64,000 nt of DNA. It comes from Leguminivora glycinivorella (lineage: Eukaryota; Arthropoda; Insecta; Lepidoptera; Tortricidae). Where the stretch lies: positions 19,429,883-19,493,882 of the forward strand of contig NC_062978.1 in assembly GCF_023078275.1 (NCBI RefSeq). Direction: 5' to 3'. Both the position numbers and the translations under genes were made by a program. This document shows positions 21,159 to 32,800 of this stretch, one piece after another (the first letter of the stretch is position 1; every line of letters begins with the position of its first letter). Below the pieces are notes generated by a model. That model ran no database searches, was not told the DNA's origin, and saw only the letters and a program-made list of their open reading frames with translations.

Positions 21159-21410
21159 ATGAAACGTAATAAATACAAAAGTCTTGGCAAAGAATACCTT
21201 TTTGTACCCTTTGGTGTAGAAACTCTAGGTCCATGGGGCCCCAGCGCGAACAAGTTGTTCACAGAAATCGCGAAGCGTCTAGTTGAGGTAACTGGTGACC
21301 GAAGAGCTGGCGACTTCCTCGCTCAGCGTATCAGCATTGCGATACAGCGAGGAAATGTCGCCAGTATCCTTGGTACAATGCCTCAAGGGCCTATTTTAGA
21401 CATTAGCTAG
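21159..21410 (+). pseudogene. C-terminal tail of a LINE-type polyprotein, copy 2
   Basis: Open frame of 83 codons with an ATG that is probably internal. Blocks: YLFVPFGVETLGPWG (residues about 14-28), an amphipathic segment with KRL, then DFLAQRISIAIQRGNVAS and ILGTM before the stop. The fragment at 9,192-9,590 shares every block in the same order. No reverse transcriptase lies upstream (a SINE in the opposite orientation does), so it is a 5'-truncated remnant; the AT-rich tract after the stop would be its 3' UTR. The clade is not identified. Confidence 0.55.
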
Positions 21411-22859
21411 CTTTTAAGTTTAGTCTTAGTTTCTTATATAATTATGTAAATATGATCAAAATTGTACAATTTACAAATAACAAGTATGCATGGTAACGCT
21501 ATATACATTTTGTCTTTCCGACCTTGGCATTTTCTATGGGAGAGTAACTTTCTTTTTGTGATTTCGAGTTTGTTCAAATTGAAAAAGTTGTTCAGTATGA
21601 CCTTTATAAATATTCTCCCCGTAGGTATATTACTGCAAGTGCCTAGATTCTGTACGAAATACTTACAAACAGTCACTGCATTTATAATATATTATTTACT
21701 TCTCAAATTCTTCTTATCTATACGTAATGCACTCACCCACTTTTGTTAGGTACTTAAAGCTCATTAAAATCTGCTAAACCAAAATGAAGTAAATCAACAA
21801 ATTCTTCAAATACCGTTGCATACCTGAAACAAAAAAAAAACATTAGTCGAACAGGCGGACGCACTGACCCCCGGCACGGGGCAAAAAGAAACAATAAATA
21901 TTGTTAAACGCGAACAAAAACCATTTGACTTCGAAAAGCAGGCTGTTCACGGGCGTATTGAAATTGTGAGCAGCGATCATAGTAATTTCATAAGCTAAAA
22001 AAATAACTTTTCCGTTTAAAAATAGTGACGGAAATTCGATTTTGCTGCGAGCGTGACAGAATATGACATTAAATTGGCAGGTGAACATTGTAATAAATTC
22101 CAAATTTGTACAGTCTGGAATCCTAAATGTTTCTTAACATGCGCAGTATATTTTCCCATTCAATTTGAAGTACTTAACTAAAGCTAAAAACGCAATACTC
22201 GTAATGATATTCTGTGATCCCGGGCACGCATCTTGCGCACGCTAAGTAACGACGAGAAAATATTTTTTTCTACTCCCGAACTGTTATTCGTCATTTACAG
22301 GATCGTGCATAGATCTTTGAAACCCTACATAAAAGTCTATTTCCCAAAGCCAGCGTCCGCTGGCTTTCCACACATGCGCCCAGTATCGAAAAAACTGAAA
22401 ACGCATTGTTCTGTAACCATGGCAACACATTGTTATAACGATACTGCACGCGTGCGCGGGAAGGCTTTGGGCAGCTGATCTGAATTTCACGAAAGCTATT
22501 TAAGTAAACTATTAAAAACTAAGTGCATGGTTGTAGAAAAAGTACTGTATGCAACGGTGTTTAACTGAGTCAAAAAATATCTAATCGTGGCGTCTTACTA
22601 TTAAAGCACTTAATTTATAGTATTTTATGCAACAGGCGTTTAAAGGAGGTTCGGCTTCGCCTCAAATTGTTACCCACGCCACTCGTCTTTTTTGACCTTT
22701 GTGATTAAGCATCAATGAGCTTATGTGTAAAAGGGCAGCACCAATATACTCTTTTTCGAAAAGACATCTACAAAATGCGGCACTGCATCATTTTATTATG
22801 GTACGTAATACATTTTTTTTATTAAAAATTCCTTACTTGGTATCACGTTATTTTACCGG
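21411..22859. other. No recognised gene; one perfect hairpin
   Basis: Mostly AT-rich. A 10-bp perfect inverted repeat with a 2-base loop (AAAGCCAGCG tc CGCTGGCTTT) lies at 22,346-22,367 in a locally GC-richer patch that also has 'cccaaagcc' and its inverse 'ggctttggg' at about 22,453-22,471, giving nested inverted words. Function unknown. Confidence 0.4.
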
Positions 22860-23680
22860 CGTGAAGTTAGCAGCCAAAGTTAGCAGCCGCCGATAACCCG
22901 ACCAAATTAAGAAGTAAATTTTTTTTTTCACAATTTGGTGCATAAAAGCTACTAATTTGTTCCAAATATGATATTTATGAAGTAAATATAAAAGAATACA
23001 CTGAAAATCAGAAAATCATAACATTTGAGCTCGGCTGCTAACTTTTATTATCAGCGGCCAAACAAGTTATATTAACTCATATATTGTAACCTTAGGACTA
23101 CCTTAAGGGGAAATAACGTGTAATCCGTAAGAAAGACTATACCTACGACAAAAACAAATCTTAAGTGATACCGATTTTCAAGGTGCCAGAAATTAACATA
23201 ATCAATAAATACCTAGTATGAAACTTTTCCTCATTAAATAATTATCATCTCCATTTAATACGAATAAATAAACCTTTTCTAAATATAAACCGTATATCCA
23301 GTGAGTCACACTATACGACAAAAATAAGCCTAAAATAGTACATGATTAGTAGTAGACAGAAAAATAAAATGAAAAGAAATAACGAGTTTTTGGAATGAAT
23401 TCGGCTGCCAAGTGATAGCGTTCAAAGTAAACAAGGTACAGCACTACTAAAAACAGATTCAAATAGCCAGTTAGAAGTCAAATAAAACATATATTATAAT
23501 GTTGCGAAACCAATCATACACCTAGACCTAAAAATTAAAAGATTAATGAAATAAATTCGGCCACTGAGTGAAAGCGTAAACAGAATGAGGTAGAGTTTCG
23601 GCATAAATGAACTATTCTAGACGCAAATCGTATATATTATTATTAGGACTATACGACAACAGAAAACCTGAAGTGAGATC
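22860..23680 (+). repeat. Degenerate edge of the satellite array
   Basis: Diverged relatives of satellite words appear before the regular array begins. 'ctcggctgctaac' at about 23,029 and 'ttcggctgccaagtga' at 23,400 resemble the E-monomer word 'ttcggctgctaagtga'; a third relative, 'aattcggccactgagtg', is at 23,554. 'ctatacctacgacaaaaaca', 'aagtgataccgattttcaag' and 'gccagaaa' at about 23,138-23,195 align with the standard monomer words 'ctatacgacactactaag', 'gataccgaatttgtagtagc' and 'gccagaaaatgt'. Spacing is irregular (156 bp between the 23,398 and 23,554 copies) and identity is low. This is the decayed boundary of the satellite. Confidence 0.75.
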
Positions 23681-24499
23681 AAATTTGTAGTAACCAGAAA
23701 ATGTACATGAAAAACATTGAATTGAAACTATTCCAAATCCCCATTCAAAAATTATTATCTCCAAGTTAAACGGCAAAACTGAACATTTTTAGGCATGAAA
23801 CATATAGCCTATTGGCCAAGCTACACGACACTACTAAGCCTGATGTGATACCGAATTTGTAGTAGCCACAAAATGTACATGAAAAACATGGAATTGAAAC
23901 TATTCCAAATCGCCATTCAAAAATTATTATCTCCAAGTTAAACGGCAAAAGTGAACTTTTTAAGGCATGAAACATATAGCCTATTAACCAACCTATACGA
24001 CACTACTAAGCCTAAAGTGATACCGAATTTGTAGTAGCCAGAAAATATACATGAAGGAAATGAAATTTAAACTATTCCAAATCCCCATTCAAAAATTATT
24101 ATCTCCAAGTTAAACGGCAAAACTGAACTTTTTCAGGAATGTAACATATAGCCTATTAGCCAAGCATAACGACACTACTAAGCCTAACGTGATACCGAAT
24201 TTGTAGTAGCCAGAAAATGTACATGAAGGAAATGTAATTGTCTCTATTCCAAATCCCCATTTAAAAATTATTATCTCCAAATTAAACGGCAAAAATGAAC
24301 TTTTTCAGGAATGTAACATATAGCCTATTAGCCAAGCTACACGACACTACTAAACCTTACGTGATACCGAATTTGTAGTAGCCAGAATATGTACTTAAAG
24401 GAAATGGAATTGAAACTATTCCAAATCCCCATTAAAAAATTAGTATCTCTAAGTTAAACGGCAAAAGTGAACGTTTTTAGGCACGTAATATATAGCCTA

Positions 24500-27400
24500 T
24501 TAGCCAAGCTACATGATACTATTAAGCCTTACTTGATACCGAATTTGTAGTAGCCAGAAAATGTACTTGAAGGAAATGGAATTGAAGCTAGTCCAAATCC
24601 CCATTCAAAAATTATTATCTCCAAGTCAAACGGCAAAAATGAACTTTTCAGGCATGTGACATATAGCCTACTAGCCAAGCTACACGACACTACTAAGCAT
24701 TACGTGATACCGAATTTGTAGTAGCCAGAAAATGTACTTGAAGGAAATGGAATTGAAACTATTCCAAATCCCCATTCAAAAATTACTACCTCCAAGCTAA
24801 ACGGCAAAAGAGAACATTTTAAGGCATGAAGCATATAGCATATTAGCCAAGCTATATGACACTACTAAGTCTGATGTGATACCGAATTTGTAGTAGCCAG
24901 AAAATGTACATGTAGGAAATGGAATTGAAACAATTCCAAATCCCCATTCAAAAATTATTATCTCCAAGTCACACGGCAAAAATGAACTATTTCAGGCATG
25001 TAACATATAGCCTATTAGCGAAGCTACACGACACTACTAAGCCTTACGTGATACCGAATTTGTAGTAGCCAGAAAATATACATGAAGGAAATGGAATTGA
25101 AACTATTCCAAATCCCCATTCAAAAATTACTACCTCCAAGTTATTTAAACGGCAAAAGTGAACTTTTTAGGCATCACACCTCTAGCCTATTAGCTAAGCT
25201 ACAATACAATACTAAGCCTGATGTGATACCGAATTTGTAGTAGCCAGAAAATGTACATGAAGGAAATGTAATTGACTCTATTCCAAATCCCCATTCAAAA
25301 ATTATTATCTCCAAGTTAAACGGCAAAAATGAACTTTTTCAGGAATGAAACATATAGCCTATTAGCTAAGCTACACGACACTACTAAGCCTTACGTGATA
25401 CCGAATTTGTAGTAGCCAGAATATGTACTTGAAGGAAATGGAATTGAAACTATTCCAAATCCCCATTAAAAAATTATTATCTCTAAGTTAAACGGCAAAA
25501 GTCAACGTTTTTAGGCACGTAATATATAGCTTATTAGCAAAGCTACATGATACTATTAAGCCTTACTTGATATCGAATTTGTAGTAGCCAGAAAATGTAC
25601 TTAAAGGAAATGGAATTGAAGCTATTCCAAATCCCCATTCAAAAATTATTATCTCCAAGTAAAACGGCAAAAATGAACTTTTTCAGGCATGTGAAATATA
25701 GCCTACTAGCCAAGCTACACGACACTACTAAGCCTTACGTGATACCAAATTTGTAGTAGCCAGAAAATGTACTTGAAGGAAATGGAATTGAAACTATTCC
25801 AAATCCCCATTCAAAAATTACTACCTCCAAGTTAAACGGCAAAAGTGAACATTTTTAGGCATGAAACATATAGCATATTAGCCAAGCTATATGACACTAC
25901 TAAGTCTGAAGTGATACCGAATTTGTAGTAGACAGAAAATGTACATGAAGGAAATGGAATTGAAACAATTCTTAATCCCCATTCAGAAATTATTATCTCG
26001 AAGTTAAACGGCAAAAATGAACTTTTTCAGCGATGTAACATATAGCCTATTAGTCAAGCTACACGACACTACTAAGCCTTACGTGATACCGAATTTGTAG
26101 TAGCCAGAAAATGTACTTGAAGGAAATGGAATTGAAGCTATTCCAAATCCCCATTCAAAATTTATTATCTCCAAGTCAAACGGCAAAAATGAACTTTTTC
26201 AGGCATGTGACATATAGCCTACTAGCCAAGCTACACGACACTACTAAGCCTTACGTGATACCTAATTTGTAGTAGCCAGAAAATGTACTTGAAGGAAATG
26301 GAATTGAAACTATTCCAAATCCCCATTCAAAAATTACTACCTCCAAGTTAAACGGCAAAAGTGAACATTTTTAGGCATGAAACATATAGCATATTAGCCA
26401 AGCTATATGATACTACTAAGTCTGATGTGATACCCAATTTGTAGTAGCCAGAAAATGTGCATGAAGGAAATGGAATTGAAACAATTCCAAATCCCCATTC
26501 AAAAATTATTTTCTCCAAGTTAAACGGCAAAAATGAACTTTTACAGGCATGTAACATATAGCCTATGAGCCAAGCTACACGACACTACTAAGCCTTACGT
26601 GATACCCAATTTGTAGTAGCCAGAAAATGTACTTGAAGGAAATGGAATTGAAACTATTCCAAATCCCCATTCAAAAATCATTATCTCCAAGTCAAACGGC
26701 AAAAATGAACTTTTCAGGCATGTGACATATAGCCTATTAGCCAAGCTACACGACAGTACTAAGCCTTACGTGATACCGAATTTGTAGTAGCCAGAAAATG
26801 TACATGAAGGAAATGGAATTGAAACAATTCCTAATCCCCATTCAAAAATTATTATCTCCAATTCAAACGGCAAAAATGAAGTTTTTCAGGCATTAGTCAT
26901 ATAGCCTATTAGCCAAGCTATATGACACTACTAAACCTGACGTGATACTGAATTTGTAGTAGCCAGAAAATGTACATGAAAGAAAATGGAATTGAAACTA
27001 TTCCAAATCCCCATTTGGAATGAATTCGGCTGCTAAGTGATTGCGTTCAAAGTAAACAAGGTACAGCTGTACTAAAAACAGATTTAAATAGCCAGTTAGA
27101 AGCTTAATAAAACTTATAGTATAAAGTTGTGATAACGACTTTGTAGTATCCACAAAATGTACATGAAAAACATGGAATTGAAACCATTCCAAATCGCCAT
27201 TAAAAAATTATTATCTCCAAGATAAACGGCAAAAGTGAACTTTTTAGGCATGAAACATATAGCCTATTAGCCAAGCTATACGACACTGCTAAGTCTATTG
27301 TGATACCGAATTTGTAGTAGCCAGAAAATGTACATGAAGTAAATGAAATTGAAACGATTCCAAATCCCCATTCAAAAATTATTATCTCCAAGTCAAACGG

Positions 27401-29866
27401 CAAAAATGAACTTTTTCAGGCATGTGACATATAGCCTACTAGCCAAGCTACACGACACTACTAAGCCTTACGTGATACCTAATTTGTAGTAGCCAGAAAA
27501 TGTACTTGAAAGAAATGGAATTGAAACTATTCCAAATCCCCATTCAAAAATTACTACCTCCAAGTTAAACGGCAAAAGTGAATATTTTTAGGCATGAAAC
27601 ATATAGCATATTAGCCAAGCTATATGATACTACTAAGTCTGATGTGATACCCAATTTGTAGTAGCCAGAAAATGTGCATGAAGGAAATGGAATTGAAACA
27701 ATTCCAAATCCCCATTCAAAAATTATTTTCTCCAAGTTAAACGGCAAAAATGAACTATTACAGGCATGTAACATATAGCCTATGAGCCAAGCTACACGAC
27801 ACTACTAAGCCTTACGTGATACCCAATTTGTAGTAGCCAGAAAATGTACTTGAAGGAAATGGAATTGAAACTATTCCAAATCCCCATTCAAAAATCATTA
27901 TCTCCAAGTCAAACGGCAAAAATGAACTTTTTCAGGCATGTGACATATAGCCTATTAGCCAAGCTACACGACAGTACTAAGCCTTACGTGATACCGAATT
28001 TGTAGTAGCCAGAAAATGTACATGAAGGAAATGGAATTGAAACAATTCCTAATCCCCATTCAAAAATTATTATCTCCAATTCAAACGGCAAAAATGAAGT
28101 TTTTCAGGCATTAGTCATATAGCCTATTAGCCAAGCTATACGACACTACTAAACCTGACGTGATACTGAATTTGTAGTAGCCACAAAATGTACATGAAAG
28201 AAAATGGAATTGAAACTATTCCAAATCCCCATTTGGAATGAATTCGGCTGCTAAGTGATTGCGTTCAAAGTAAACAAGGTACAGCTGTACTAAAAACAGA
28301 TTTAAATAGCCAGTTAGAAGCTTAATAAAACTTATAGTATAAAGTTGTGATAACGACTTTGTAGTATCCACAAAATGTACATGAAAAACATGGAATTGAA
28401 ACCATTCCAAATCGCCATTCAAAAATTATTATCTCCAAGATAAACGGCAAAAGTGAACTTTTTTAGGCATGAAACATATAGCCTATTAGCCAAGCTATAC
28501 GACACTGCTAAGTCTATTGTGATACCGAATTTGTAGTAGCCAGAAAATGTACATGAAGTAAATGAAATTGAAACGATTCCAAATCCCCATTCAAAAATTA
28601 TTATCTCCAAGTCAAACGGCAAAAATGAACTTTTTCAGGCATGTGACATATAGCCTACTAGCCAAGCTATACGACACTATTAAGCATTACGTGATACCGA
28701 ATTTGTAGTAGCCAGAAAATGTACTTGAAAGAAATGGAATTGAAACTATTCCAAATCCCCATTCAAAAATTACTACCTCCAAGCTAAACGGCAAAAGAGA
28801 ACATTTTCAGGCATGAAGCATATAGCATATTAGCCAAGCTATATGACACTACTAAGTCTGATGTGATACCGAATTTGTAGTAGCCAGAAAATGTACATGT
28901 AAGAAATGGAATTGAAACAATTCCAAATCCCCATTCAAAAATTATTATCTCCAAGTCAGACGGCAAAAATGAACTATTTCAGGCATGTAACATATAGCCT
29001 ATTAGCCAAGCTTCACGACACTACTAAGCCTTACGTGATACCGAATTTGTAGTAGCCAGAAAATATACATGAAGGAAATGGAATTGAAACTATTCCAAAT
29101 CCCCATTCAAAAATTACTACCTCCAAGTTATTTAAACGGCAAAAGTGAACTTTTTAGGCATGACACCTCTAGCCTATTAGCTAAGCTACAATACAATACT
29201 AAGCCTGATGTGATACCGAATTTGTAGTAGCCAGAAAATGTACATGAAGGAAATGTAATTGACTCTATTCCAAATCCCCATTCAAAAATTATTATCTCTA
29301 AGTTAAACGGCAAAAGTCAACGTTTTTAGGCACGTAATATATAGCTTATTAACCAAGCTACATGATACTATTAAGCCTTACTTGATACCGAATTTGTAGT
29401 AGCCAGAAAATGTACTTAAAGGAAATGGAATTGAAGCTATTCCAAATCCCCATTCAAAAATTATTATCTCCAAGTAAAACGGCAAAAATGAACTTTTTCA
29501 GGCATGTGAAATATAGCCTACTAGCCAAGCTACACGACACTACTAAGCCTTACGTGATACCAAATTTGTAGTAGCCAGAAAATGTACTTGAAGGAAATGG
29601 AATTGAAACTATTCCAAATCCCCATTCAAAAATTACTACCTCCAAGTTAAACGGCAAAAGTGAACATTTTTAGGCATGAAGCATATAGCATATTAGCCAT
29701 GCTATATGACACTACTAAGTCTGATGTGATACCGAATTTGTAGTAGACAGAAAATGTACATGAAGGAAATGGAATTGAAACAATTCTTAATCCCCATTCA
29801 GAAATTATTACCTCGAAGTTAAACGGCAAAAATGAACTTTTTCAGCGATGTTACATATAGCCTATT
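24500..29866 (+). repeat. Segmental duplication within the array, copy 1
   Basis: Variant order in this ~5.4-kb block repeats at 40,790-46,152 with a constant offset of 16,291-16,294 bases. Diagnostic monomers pair up as follows: 24,797/41,088, 25,832/42,124, 26,348/42,640, 27,022/43,315, 28,240/44,534, 29,128/45,421 and 29,647/45,940. Offset drift of only 3 bases implies very few indels. Confidence 0.88.
27015..28233 (+). repeat. Example of the 1,219-bp higher-order repeat (7-mer)
   Basis: One higher-order unit from E monomer to E monomer: one ~187-bp E variant plus six ~172-bp monomers. The E variant starts after 'ccccatt' with 'tggaatgaattcggctgcta', then 'gattgcgttcaaagtaaaca', 'ggtacagctgtactaaaa' and 'tagccagttagaagcttaat'. 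It then rejoins the standard monomer at about 'tttgtagtatccacaaaatg'. Its first ~115 bases are unrelated to the standard monomer. The same period separates E copies 31,196/32,413, 34,147/35,366, 43,315/44,534 and 51,877/53,096. Confidence 0.9.
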
Positions 29867-32800
29867 AGCCAAGCTACACGACACTACTAAGCCTTACGTG
29901 ATACCGAATTTGTAGTAGCCAGAAAATGTACTTGAAGGAAATGGAATTGAAGCTATTCCAAATCCCCATTCAAAAATTATTATCTCCAAGTCAAACGGCA
30001 AAAATGAACTTTTTCAGGCATGTGACATATAGCCTACTAGCCAAGCTACACGACACTACTAAGCCTTACGTGATACCGAATTTGTAGTAGCCAGAAAATG
30101 TACATGAAGGAAATGGAATTGAAACAATTCCAAATCCCCATTCAAAAATTATTATCTCCAAGTCAAACGGCAAAAATGAACTTTTTCAGGCATGTAGTCA
30201 TATAGCCTATTAGCCAAGCTACACGACACTACTAAGCCTTACGTGATACCAATTTGTAGTAGCCAGAAAATGTACATGAAGGAAATGGAATTGAAACTAT
30301 TCCAAATCCCCATTCAAAAATTACTACCTCCAAGTTATTAAACGGCAAAAGTGAACATTTTTAGGCATGAAACATATAGCCTATTAGCCAAGCTATATGA
30401 CACTACTAAGAATCTGATGTGATACCCCATTCAGAATTTGTAGTAGCCAGAAAATGTACATGAATGAAATGGAATTGAAACTATTCCAAATCCCCATTCA
30501 AAAATTATTATCTCCAAGTTAAACGGCAAAAATGAACTTTTTCAGGCATGAAACATATAGCCTATTAGCCAAGCTACACGACACTACTAAGCCTGATGTG
30601 ATACCGAATTTGTAGTAGCCAGAAAATGTACTTGAAGGAAATGGAATTGAAACTATTCCAAATCCCCATTCAAAAATTATTATCTCCAAGTTAAACGGCA
30701 AAAATGAACTTTTTCAGGCATGTTGAACATATAGCCTATTAGCCAAGCTACACGACACTACTAAGCCTTACGTGATACCGAATTTGTAGTAGCCAGAAAA
30801 TGTACTTGAAGGAAATGGAATTGAAACTATTCCAAATCCCCATTCAAAAATCATTATCTCCAAGTCAAACGGCAAAAATGAACTTTTTCAGGCATGTGAC
30901 ATATAGCCTATTAGCCAAGCTACACGACACTACTAAGCCTTACGTGATACCGAATTTGTAGTAGCCAGAAAATGTACATGAAGGAAATGGAATTGAAACA
31001 ATTCCTAATCCCCATTCAAAAATTATTATCTCCAATTCAAACGGCAAAAATGAACTTTTTCAGGCATTAGTCATATAGCCTATTAGCCAAGCTACACGAC
31101 ACTACTAAACCTGACGTGATACTGAATTTGTAGTAGCCAGAAAATGTACATGAAAGAAAATGGAATTGAAACTATTCCAAATCCCCATTTGGAATGAATT
31201 CGGCTGCTAAGTGATTGCGTTCAAAGTAAACAAGGTACAGCTGTACTAAAAACAGATTTAAATAGCCAGTTAGAAGCTTAATAAAACTTATAGTATAAAG
31301 TTGTGATAACGAATTTGTAGTAGCCACAAAATGTACATGAAAAACATGGAATTGAAACCATTCCAAATCGCCATTCAAAAATTATTATCTCCAAGATAAA
31401 CGGCAAAAGTGAACTTTTTTAGGCATGAAACATATAGCCTATTAGCCAAGCTATACGACACTGCTAAGTCTATTGTGATACCGAATTTGTAGTAGCCAGA
31501 AAATGTACATGAAGTAAATGAAATTGAAACGATTCCAAATCCCCATTCAAAAATTATTATCTCCAAGTCAAACGGCAAAAATGAACTTTTTCAGGCATGT
31601 GACATATAGCCTACTAGCCAAGCTACACGACACTACTAAGCCTTACGTGATACCTAATTTGTAGTAGCCAGAAAATGTACTTGAAGAAATGGAATTGAAA
31701 CTATTCCAAATCCCCATTCAAAAATTACTACCTCCAAGTTAAACGGCAAAAGTGAATATTTTTAGGCATGAAACATATAGCATATTAGCCAAGCTATATG
31801 ATACTACTAAGTCTGATGTGATACCCAATTTGTAGTAGCCAGAAAATGTACATGAAGGAAATGGAATTGAAACAATTCTTAATCCCCATTCAGAAATTAT
31901 TATCTCCAAGTTAAACGGCAAAAATGAACTTTTTCAGGCATGTAACATATAGCCTATAGCCAAGCTACACGACACTACTAAGCCTTACGTGATACCTAAT
32001 TTGTAGTAGCCAGAAAATGTACTTGAAGGAAATGGAATTGAAACTATTCCAAATCCCCATTCAAAAATCATTATCTCCAAGTCAAACGGCAAAAATGAAC
32101 TTTTTCAGGCATGTGACATATAGCCTATTAGCCAAGCTACACGACAGTACTAAGCCTTACGTGATACTGAATTTGTAGTAGCCAGAAAATGTACATGAAG
32201 GAAATGGAATTGAAACAATTCCTAATCCCCATTCAAAAATTATTATCTCCAATTCAAACGGCAAAAATGAAGTTTTTCAGGCATTAGTCATATAGCCTAT
32301 TAGCCAAGCTATACGACACTACTAAACCTGACGTGATACTGAATTTGTAGTAGCCAGAAAATGTACATGAAAGAAAATGGAATTGAAACTATTCCAAATC
32401 CCCATTTGGAATGAATTCGGCTGCTAAGTGATTGCGTTCAAAGTAAACAAGGTACAGCTGTACTAAAAACAGATTTAAATAGCCAGTTAGAAGCTTAATA
32501 AAACTTATAGTATAAAGTTGTGATAACGACTTTGTAGTATCCACAAAATGTACATGAAAAACATGGAATTGAAACCATTCCAAATCGCCATTCAAAAATT
32601 ATTATCTCCAAGATAAACGGCAAAAGTGAACTTTTTAGGCATGAAACATATAGCCTATTAGCCAAGCTATACGACACTGCTAAGTCTATTGTGATACCGA
32701 ATTTGTAGTAGCCAGAAAATGTACATGAAGTAAATGAAATTGAAACGATTCCAAATCCCCATTCAAAAATTATTATCTCCAAGTCAGACGGCAAAAATGA

